Shown piece after piece: positions 57,983 through 64,000 of a DNA stretch of 64,000 nucleotides (position 1 is the stretch's first letter; every line of letters begins with the position of its first letter). Below the pieces are notes generated by a model that saw only the letters and a program-made list of their open reading frames with translations, was not told the origin of the DNA and did not search any database. A program made the position numbers and the translations under genes. Source of the DNA: Holophagae bacterium (GTDB taxonomy: Bacteria > Acidobacteriota > Holophagae > Acanthopleuribacterales > Acanthopleuribacteraceae); NCBI GenBank assembly GCA_030429565.1, contig JAUIFE010000011.1:1-64000 (forward strand), read 5' to 3'.

Positions 57983-58542
57983 AGAGGATCTGCTCCTGTC
58001 GCGGCGGGCAACGTCGAACGTTCGGCCGGCGCGCGCAAAATCGCGTGGGGCGGGACGGGCCCGTCATCCGGGTGAAAACGGCGACGGCGGCTAGGGTGGG
58101 TGAGCCGTGAGAGGCGGCGACACATGGGTAATGCCTGTCACTCTAGCAGCTTGCGTGGCATTTGGGTACCTGGCTGATGGACAAAACCAAGCGCGAGGCG
58201 CGCTTGGGGAAACCGGTCGGGAACGCGGTCCTGCGCTCATTGCCCTGAATCGGAGCGCTGCGGCGCTGCTTGCCTTGCAATTTTCATTGAATTTTAAGTG
58301 TTTGCGAGAAGATGAACTTTCCCTAAGGGCTTGGTTTAAATAGGTTTTTGCTGCTTGGGTTGGCGTTGGTGCCGGTGCGGATAATTTTGCAAGTTGTTGT
58401 ACATCAGCGGTTTGGCTAAAATTAGCAAAGGTCGCCGCGCTGTTTGGCGCTTGGCCCGTCGCGGGTGGGGAAGTGGTAAACCTTCATGGCATGCGTAAAA
58501 AAGTTATGCGTGAATCATTTCACCGTCGGCCCGTTGCTCGGT
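57983..58542. other. Intergenic region between divergent genes
   Basis: These 560 bases separate the symporter and PcnB-like starts. A 78-codon frame at 58107-58343 lacks a ribosome site. Nothing else stands out. Confidence 0.4.
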
Positions 58543-58548
58543 TATAAT
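58543..58548 (+). promoter_or_regulatory. Possible -10 box for the PcnB-like gene
   Basis: A perfect TATAAT sits 31 bp before the start codon in GCTCGGTTATAAT, nearly identical to the context upstream of the MoxR gene. The -35 position (TCACCG) is poor. Confidence 0.4.
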
Positions 58549-58578
58549 CGGCTTCGTTTTTAGAGAAAGAGGTCATTG

Positions 58579-59895
58579 GTGTCAACCTACCGCGTCCTTC
58601 CCCGAAGTGAACACGAAATATCGCGAAAAAACATTTCTCAGCCCGCGCTAAAAGTGCTGTATCGGCTTAAAAGCAAAGGGTATATGGCGCTGCTTGTCGG
58701 GGGTGCCTTGCGCGATCTCATGCGTGGTGTGCAACCGCGCGACTACGACGTGGTCACCAATGCTTCCATCGAACAGATCCGTCAAATTTTTCGGAACTCG
58801 AAAACCATCGGCAAACGTTTTCCGATCGTGCACACGTATTTCGCCGGCGACGTGATTGAAATTTCCAGCCTCAAGCCGCCGGAAAGCGACGAGGATGACG
58901 GGCTGGAGCCGGACGAGGGCGACGGCGATTTTGAGCACGACGCCCATGACGAGCCGTACGAGGACGATGACGACTTGGACGACGGGGGTCACGAACGCAG
59001 CGGTTTTACCGCCGACCAGCAGGCCCTGTTGTTGGTGGATGCGCGTCAACGCGACTTTACGATTAACGCCATTTACTACGATATTCGCAACTTTGAAGTG
59101 ATCGACCCGTTGGGCGCCATTGAACATTTGGAACAACGCCGTTTGGTGGCGATTGGCGACCCGCGCGTGCGCTTCCAGGAAGACCCGGTGCGCATGCTGC
59201 GTGCACTCAAGCTGTCCCAGCGCCATGGCTTTGTGATCGATGCCGAGCTGGAGAAGGTCATCCAGGAAATGGCGTCGGTCGTCGACGAAATCGGGCCGGG
59301 CCGCAAGTATGAAGAGCTGACGCGTATTTTGTTGAGCGAGGACGCTGAGGACGTTTTGGTGCGTTTGCGCCAAATGGGATTGCTGCGGCGATTGTGGCCG
59401 GCGGGTGACGTGCTGATGGAAAGGGTGGGTTTTGCGGCCATGGCCGACGCTATCCACCAGGTGCCGATCCACTACTCACGCGGCAGTTACGCCAAGGAAA
59501 CCCATACCAAGCTGTGGATGAGCCTTTTTTTGCTGACCGATCACCAGCCGTCGTCGTCGGCCAAGGAAGAGCGCGTGGCGCTCGACGGGTTCCTGGGCAG
59601 CCTGGGAATGCCGTTCCGCACACCGATCATCGAAGCGCTGGCTTGTTTGGGCGCATTAAGGCGCGACAAAGGCGCCTACGGCGGCATGCCGATCAGCAAC
59701 GAGGTCGCCGGCATGCTGGAGTTCTGGGTTGGCTCATTTGAGCCAGGTTTGGCGCGCCAGCTCGAACAGTTCTTTAAGCACCACGCCGCTGGCAACCGAC
59801 GCCGCCGCAAAAACGACGGCGATCGACGCCGTCCTGGCAGCAGTTCCGGCAAAGGCAAACCACGCCGCCGACGCCGCCGACGCCGCCGCGACTAA
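58579..59895 (+). CDS. pcnB: Poly(A) polymerase/tRNA nucleotidyltransferase family protein (PcnB-like)
   Basis: This 438-residue protein starts at GTG 58579, six bases behind AAAGAGG. The nucleotidyltransferase core has GGALRDLMRG and RDYDVVTNAS, with catalytic D55 and D57, followed by the RRDFTxNA-type motif (ARQRDFTINAIYYD), EDPVRMLRALKLSQRHGF and the arm region. PcnB enzymes add poly(A) tails to RNA; this one could instead be a CCA-adding enzyme, but IGKRFPIVH favours PcnB. Two oddities stand out: a very acidic insertion at about 102-138 between the catalytic strands, and a C-terminus ending in a run of arginines (RRRRRRRRRD). It is followed by a hairpin terminator. Confidence 0.85.
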   Translation: MSTYRVLPRSEHEISRKNISQPALKVLYRLKSKGYMALLVGGALRDLMRGVQPRDYDVVTNASIEQIRQIFRNSKTIGKRFPIVHTYFAGDVIEISSLKPPESDEDDGLEPDEGDGDFEHDAHDEPYEDDDDLDDGGHERSGFTADQQALLLVDARQRDFTINAIYYDIRNFEVIDPLGAIEHLEQRRLVAIGDPRVRFQEDPVRMLRALKLSQRHGFVIDAELEKVIQEMASVVDEIGPGRKYEELTRILLSEDAEDVLVRLRQMGLLRRLWPAGDVLMERVGFAAMADAIHQVPIHYSRGSYAKETHTKLWMSLFLLTDHQPSSSAKEERVALDGFLGSLGMPFRTPIIEALACLGALRRDKGAYGGMPISNEVAGMLEFWVGSFEPGLARQLEQFFKHHAAGNRRRRKNDGDRRRPGSSSGKGKPRRRRRRRRRD

Positions 59896-59900
59896 CCAGA

Positions 59901-59923
59901 CCGCCTGCTCCCGAAGCAGGCGG
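59901..59923 (+). terminator. Hairpin terminator after the PcnB-like gene
   Basis: CCGCCTGCT and AGCAGGCGG make a perfect 9-bp stem with a 5-base loop, six bases past the stop. The T-run is weak (TTGCGGT), so it may need Rho or act mainly as a 3' end protector. Confidence 0.6.
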
Positions 59924-60117
59924 TTGCGGTGGGTGAAAGATCCGTTAATCACTGTGGTTAAACGGGTTTTTCATTGTGGAAAAGACCGTATGGTGTCGTC
60001 GATTGACCAATGAAAGCCAAGAAAAACCAACCGAAACCAAGTCTGAGAAGACACCTCGGACGACACCCGAAGATCTGATTGGCGGCTACATTTGTTCTTT
60101 GGGAACTCTAACCATCC

Positions 60118-63100
60118 TTAACATTTCTTAAATCCCCCTTGATCTATTGTAAAAAATACATATTCTACTGCGTTCTTTGCTGCCAGCTTTTGGTTTTCCT
60201 TTTTGTTTTTCCTTTTGTTGCCGTCCGCCCAATCACAAACAGCTTTGACAATTATCCAGTCGGTATTTCCCGCTGCAACATAGAGACCTTTTCCTTCCAT
60301 TTCACCTCCACCGGCTTCCGGCCAAAGACTTTGCAGTTGATCTCTATAATCAAGGTTGTCAACGAGCTTCTCACCAGAAAGCATTAGGCAAAACTCAATA
60401 TCCGACCCATTCCACTCATAGGAAGAAGTTCGAAAACGATCGATAAGCATATCTGAGGATGTTACTTTGTCGCCGCGAGGTATAACCTTAGATTTCTCAC
60501 TATGTGTTCCAATTTTTTGAAGATCGTAATCTTGCAATTGGTGCGAGACAAGAATGTGTCCTATAGGCTGTTTTGTATTATCCACACCAAATGCTATCCC
60601 TACCATAATGATCGAGTTGGGCTTCAAATCCTCAATTGAATCTCTTACTGTAAGAATGGAACCTCCTCTAGTTCCAGAACCCATTTCCGACCTTACAAGG
60701 CAAATTGAAGCATCCCCAAAGGTGCCAAGATGGAAGTAGGTTTTTGTTGTCCCAAATTGCTTATTAATTTGCGCTCCTCTTACTCTTGCAAATTCTAATA
60801 CGGCTTTGGTTTCAATAGTTGTGGCTGTAACCAATAAAACGTCACATGTAAGATTGCTTTTTCCTTTTGATTTTAATGGTCGTTTTTCGGAAACATCTTT
60901 TCTTATTTCATCACCCCACTTAGATGATAAAAATGAGCTTATCTTGGCATCCTTAGCGCGCCTTTCTAGCCACTTTAGGGTGTCTTTTCTGCTAAACCCT
61001 TTGTTTAGCATTGCTCTATAAAGTAATGAGTATTCAGAGGAAATGTTAGTCATAAATATGCCAGGATCGTCTGTGTTGATCGATACAGGCAAGTTGTGCT
61101 CGACAACTTTCCAGTATGGTAAACTTTCATAATCAGGGAAGCCGCCAATCAATAGATTCGAAGAAGGTGCATACTCAATCGTTATATTCATCCCAGATAG
61201 CTTAAGTAAGAGCTTTTTTTGTAGTAGCGCTGCCGAAGATATGTAGTTTTCATCAATATCAACTGAAATAATATGCCCAATGTCAGATGCTTCAAATCCA
61301 AGCTGTCGAAGGAATTCTGATTCTGTTAAGCATGCATGGGAGTGATCATACGAAAAGTAATTTAAAGCGCTGTCGATTTTTTTGACTGACAGAAACTTAG
61401 TTACCAACTTCATTGCCCATTCTATTTTCGCATTTTCTCCAAGCGCTTTGAAGCTGGACAAAGCCCATAAGATGTCTAATATATGAATGCCAACTGGAGT
61501 ATGGATAGATCGCCATTTGTCTCTGTAAAAGATATTAGGATCTTGGCCTAGCGCAATTGCATTTCCTAATCGTCCTCCCCAAGAAGGCAGAAGTATTTCT
61601 GCTGCTTCTTCAATATTTCTAAGCCCAGTTAGAAGATCACTGTAATCTTCGCCTACATGATAGGTAAATCCAAGGCGAGGGGTGCTTTCCAATTCTTCTG
61701 AAAAAGAGTCTTGTAAGAGCTTGTAAGCTTTTTGTAGGGACCTCGGCGATGTGTTTCTTTCGGGTCCAGCTGCATCAACACCAATAATGTATTTTCGGTA
61801 AGAAGGGTTTTTGATCAATAGGTCTACCAAAAACCGAGAGAGATATAGTGATTTATCCTCACTCTTCTGAGGGTCTACATTCTTTCCAAGATTGAAGACT
61901 AAACCAGCGAGAAGAGGGAAAGAGTTTTTGTCAACATTGACATTATGGTTCTTTAAAAAAAGACGAATACCATCTATCCATCCTTCGAGTTGATGTAGAG
62001 CATACTCTTTTTCTGAAAAAGAGACTCGAAGCTCCATCCCTTTTTTAAGAGCGTCGACACCCATATTATTTTCATAAAAGCGGCCCATGTGCTCGGAAAG
62101 AACATGGTAAATATTGCTTTTTTCTTGCTCTTTGATTAACTTAAATTTGTTTTTTTCCCTGGAGCTACTCGAAGGAAAACGCCGTCTCTTTCTGTATACT
62201 TTCAAAAAATTGTAAAGACCCTCTAACTCGCTGCCATGAAGAATATGCCAGTGGAAAGAAAGTCTTATCCGCAAATACGCCTCAAGGTCACGTCTAAAAA
62301 TAGAATTTTCATCATTCTCCAAATAAGTGTCTTCATTTAGTTCGAAAGCTAAACTAATTAAACGTCTCTCTCCTTTTGCATACATTGCGTGGGGTAAATT
62401 TTCTTGGCGTTTATCACCAAGAAAATCATCAAGGCAGCTATTATCTGAGCTCCATAGTCTTTCGCTTAAAGTTTTGAAAATCAATTGCGCACGTGAGCCA
62501 CTTTCATGAAGAGGTAGATCTTCTAGAATCATGTCAAGGATGTAGGGATCATTAAATTCATCAGTAATTATGCCAAGGTTCGTTTTTCTACCCTTATTCT
62601 TGTTTCGCAACCATATTCTCGCTGCGATCTGGAGCCGTAAAATCGAAGCTCTTGAGATATATGAGCTCCATGTTTTGAAATTTGATTCATTTTCAAAACC
62701 CTTTTCTGAAATACTTAAGGATTGCAACATCAGTTGAATCCAGTAGTAGAATGGAGGGAGTGCCCCACCGAGGTGAACATGCGTGTCAACAACAGAAGGA
62801 AAGAAAACATCATCTATTCTTTCTTTTCTGATTGAAGTTATCATCGGCCAGTCAAATAATTTTTTCCCGGCTTTGTCCATTTGTTGTGATGAAATCAAAA
62901 TATCCGAATCAATTATTCGTGAAAGTGTTCTTGATACGCGGCTGTCGTTTAGATAACATCTCCCTTGTTCTATTACTAACATAGTCTTACTAAAAAAAGA
63001 AAGTTCTTTAAAAAAGTCCCGGCTTAATCTTGAATTTCTTTCTGCTACCAGGTTTATGATCTCAATATCATTAAAGCCATAGGGGGTTAGACGTCTAGAT

Positions 63101-63204
63101 ATAGTATCACTTAAAGATTCGCAAGGGGTTTCTCTAGGACCGAGAAGATCTGGCTCCAGTAACAGCAAAGCACGAGTGATGAACTCAAGATAAGAAATGC
63201 TCAT
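60118..63204 (-). CDS. Adenosine deaminase-like/nucleoside phosphorylase-like fusion
   Basis: This is a 1028-residue protein from ATG 63204, which overlaps the upstream gene's stop (ATGA). Residues 1-138 are a helical extension. The amidohydrolase domain starts VDTHVHLGGALP (H142, H144 as zinc ligands) and continues to YHVGEDYSD (H516, with the catalytic-type E) and NTDDPG (D712-D713). Where classical deaminases have RIGHG this protein reads GRLGNAIALG, with N548 in the His position. Residues ~778-1028 are a PNP/MTA-nucleosidase domain (DVLLVTATTIETKAVL, MVGIAFGVD, GEMEGKGLYVAA, VCDWADG). It would act on purine nucleosides or nucleotides. The strongly AT-rich composition differs from all neighbours, indicating transfer. 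The size recalls RADAR RdrB, but the fused nucleosidase does not belong to that system as I know it. Confidence 0.85.
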   Translation of the reverse strand: MSISYLEFITRALLLLEPDLLGPRETPCESLSDTISRRLTPYGFNDIEIINLVAERNSRLSRDFFKELSFFSKTMLVIEQGRCYLNDSRVSRTLSRIIDSDILISSQQMDKAGKKLFDWPMITSIRKERIDDVFFPSVVDTHVHLGGALPPFYYWIQLMLQSLSISEKGFENESNFKTWSSYISRASILRLQIAARIWLRNKNKGRKTNLGIITDEFNDPYILDMILEDLPLHESGSRAQLIFKTLSERLWSSDNSCLDDFLGDKRQENLPHAMYAKGERRLISLAFELNEDTYLENDENSIFRRDLEAYLRIRLSFHWHILHGSELEGLYNFLKVYRKRRRFPSSSSREKNKFKLIKEQEKSNIYHVLSEHMGRFYENNMGVDALKKGMELRVSFSEKEYALHQLEGWIDGIRLFLKNHNVNVDKNSFPLLAGLVFNLGKNVDPQKSEDKSLYLSRFLVDLLIKNPSYRKYIIGVDAAGPERNTSPRSLQKAYKLLQDSFSEELESTPRLGFTYHVGEDYSDLLTGLRNIEEAAEILLPSWGGRLGNAIALGQDPNIFYRDKWRSIHTPVGIHILDILWALSSFKALGENAKIEWAMKLVTKFLSVKKIDSALNYFSYDHSHACLTESEFLRQLGFEASDIGHIISVDIDENYISSAALLQKKLLLKLSGMNITIEYAPSSNLLIGGFPDYESLPYWKVVEHNLPVSINTDDPGIFMTNISSEYSLLYRAMLNKGFSRKDTLKWLERRAKDAKISSFLSSKWGDEIRKDVSEKRPLKSKGKSNLTCDVLLVTATTIETKAVLEFARVRGAQINKQFGTTKTYFHLGTFGDASICLVRSEMGSGTRGGSILTVRDSIEDLKPNSIIMVGIAFGVDNTKQPIGHILVSHQLQDYDLQKIGTHSEKSKVIPRGDKVTSSDMLIDRFRTSSYEWNGSDIEFCLMLSGEKLVDNLDYRDQLQSLWPEAGGGEMEGKGLYVAAGNTDWIIVKAVCDWADGNKRKNKKENQKLAAKNAVEYVFFTIDQGGFKKC

Positions 63205-63521
63205 CTTGTTTCCTTTCTAGCGCTTAGGGTAGTTTTCCATGTTTTTCCAAGATAAGCTGGATACTTGGTTCGTGAAGGCGGTGGCGCATCGTTGAAACCA
63301 TCCGGCTCTCCGAGGTATTTTGACGCAAACGTTGAAAGCGAGCTTCGAGCCTTCTTCATTGCGTGCTCTTTCTCTTGCGGGGACAGTTTCTTGCCCTCAT
63401 AGTCGAAACTGTAATCGAAAAGCCTCTGTTGATCGCAGTGCTTGATGATTCCGGCGGTGTGGTAGAGCACATCATCCTCAAGGGCTTCAATGAGTTTGTC
63501 GTATTTCCATGGTCTGGCCAT
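63201..63521 (-). CDS. Small protein of unknown function, first gene of the deaminase operon
   Basis: This 106-residue protein starts at ATG 63521 (MARPWKYDKLIEALEDDVLY); the upstream extension to 63578 is less likely. It is basic and mostly helical, with the pattern DKLIEALEDDVLYHTAGIIKHCDQQ followed by SPQEKEHAMKKARSSLSTFA. This could form a helix-turn-helix, so a regulator is possible, but I recognise no family. Its stop and the next start share ATGA, implying translational coupling with the fusion enzyme. A poor ribosome site suggests low expression. It is less AT-rich than the large gene. Confidence 0.65.
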   Translation of the reverse strand: MARPWKYDKLIEALEDDVLYHTAGIIKHCDQQRLFDYSFDYEGKKLSPQEKEHAMKKARSSLSTFASKYLGEPDGFNDAPPPSRTKYPAYLGKTWKTTLSARKETR

Positions 63522-63683
63522 ATTTTTTGCACCGCGCTCAACTTTTGTGGTTGCTGACCACTGCCAATAACTGTACACTTGAAATGGTTGTTGGCTGGTG
63601 CCAATAACTCGGCGGCCACTTGAAAGGCCCCATGCCCATGATCATCGGTCCACTCAAGGATTGGCTTCGGTGGTAGGTGAGTG

Positions 63684-63932
63684 ATGCACCGCTTACACTT
63701 CCACGCCGATGAAATGATGGAACTGGACCAAACCCTTTGTGTGCTTCACTCACTCGGCACGGTCATCACCCAGGTCTGCAATCTGGAAACCGAGGAACCG
63801 GATTACCCTTCCCTTTCAGACATGGGCCGTCTCGTGACCGAAAAGGCCAACAACGTCCTTGATACCATTCAGGGACCGCCCAAGCCGGGTGAGGCTGTAG
63901 CGGACAAGGACAAATCAGCAACGACTTGCTGA
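63684..63932 (+). CDS. Small unassigned protein
   Basis: This 82-residue protein is taken from ATG 63684 (MHRLHFHADEMMELDQTLCVL); an adjacent GTG at 63681 is the alternative. It is acidic and helical, without signal peptide or known motif. It is divergent from the deaminase operon (162 bp between starts) and followed 30 bp later by a good terminator, which supports a real transcript. Base composition is like the core genome. Confidence 0.55.
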   Translation: MHRLHFHADEMMELDQTLCVLHSLGTVITQVCNLETEEPDYPSLSDMGRLVTEKANNVLDTIQGPPKPGEAVADKDKSATTC

Positions 63933-63961
63933 AAACATTCTCAGCAGGACACAACAGGAGG

Positions 63962-63987
63962 GGCGCGGTTTTCGCGCCTTTTCTTTT
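63962..63987 (+). terminator. Rho-independent terminator
   Basis: GGCGCG (63962-63967) and CGCGCC (63973-63978) enclose a 5-base loop and are followed by TTTTCTTTT. It ends the short gene at 63684-63932. Confidence 0.8.
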
Positions 63988-64000
63988 GGCTATCCTGTTA

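Noticed and set aside
58107..58343. A 78-codon frame between the symporter and PcnB-like genes
   Set aside because: It has no ribosome site, codon choice is unlike neighbouring genes, and no domain is visible.
60003..60131. A TTG-started 42-codon frame before the AT-rich operon
   Set aside because: It reads fairly protein-like (TPEDLIGGYICSLGTL), but it has no ribosome site and overlaps the end of the deaminase fusion gene. It may be a truncated remnant.
63540..63680. Possible IS fragment near the right end
   Set aside because: The repeated words around 'ggccacttgaaa' and 'ccaataact' suggested an old IS end, but no inverted repeat or transposase frame could be shown.

Overview
The window looks like a chromosomal segment of a GC-rich, predatory- or surface-living type of bacterium, most plausibly an Acidobacteriota member of the Holophagae/Acanthopleuribacter kind. 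This is inferred only from gene style: a TIGR02999-like ECF sigma factor beside a TPR receptor kinase, kinase/TIR/STAND/TPR fusions, a giant SBBP-repeat protein, secreted metallopeptidases with Ig-like and dockerin-like tails, and frequent TTG starts behind strong Shine-Dalgarno sites. No rRNA or tRNA gene was seen.

Layout. Bases 1-2.63 kb are a lower-GC copper-resistance block of different character: a CopA-type ATPase broken by an IS end at the window edge, and a divergent CueR-type regulator with a classical 19-bp-spacer promoter. The block abuts a Ser/Thr kinase-TIR-nSTAND1-TPR gene whose 5' half, up to the DFG motif, is missing. From 6.2 to 13 kb there is a repeat-rich spacer, an M60-like peptidase carrying an in-frame palindromic mobile element, a possible minimal CRISPR relic, an unassigned gene and a LysR pseudogene with two nonsense codons. 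From 13 to 26 kb there are an SBBP protein, a CesT-like type III secretion chaperone with a candidate cargo, a tandem GNAT protein, an Rnl2-like RNA ligase, a fatty-acid hydroxylase family protein and a membrane AraC regulator. From 26 to 43 kb there are two tandem HEAT-like paralogues (the second decayed, with a second full-length copy of the mobile element between them), a kinase-sigma factor pair, a small secreted/cytosolic paralogue pair, a double-kinase hybrid sensor, a pirin, a HExxH protein and an SDR. From 44 to 60 kb there are two M12B-like metallopeptidases, a MoxR/CoxE-like pair, a tandem thioredoxin-fold protein, a secreted propeller protein, an SSS symporter and a PcnB-like nucleotidyltransferase.

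The right end (60.1-63.5 kb) is sharply AT-rich and holds a tight two-gene operon: a 106-residue protein of unknown function overlapping by ATGA a 1028-residue fusion of an adenosine-deaminase-fold domain with a nucleoside phosphorylase/nucleosidase domain. This has the look of a nucleotide-targeting anti-phage module and is the best candidate for an undescribed system. The deaminase domain recalls RADAR RdrB in its long N-terminal extension, but no RdrA-type ATPase is visible, a nucleosidase is fused to it, and a usually conserved catalytic histidine is replaced by asparagine.

The second main discovery is a mobile palindromic element family. Two copies of about 160-174 bp have 17-bp terminal inverted repeats and exact 5-bp target duplications. 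One sits in frame between the signal peptide and mature part of a secreted peptidase, adding 55 codons. A third, shrunken copy lies near 56.3 kb.
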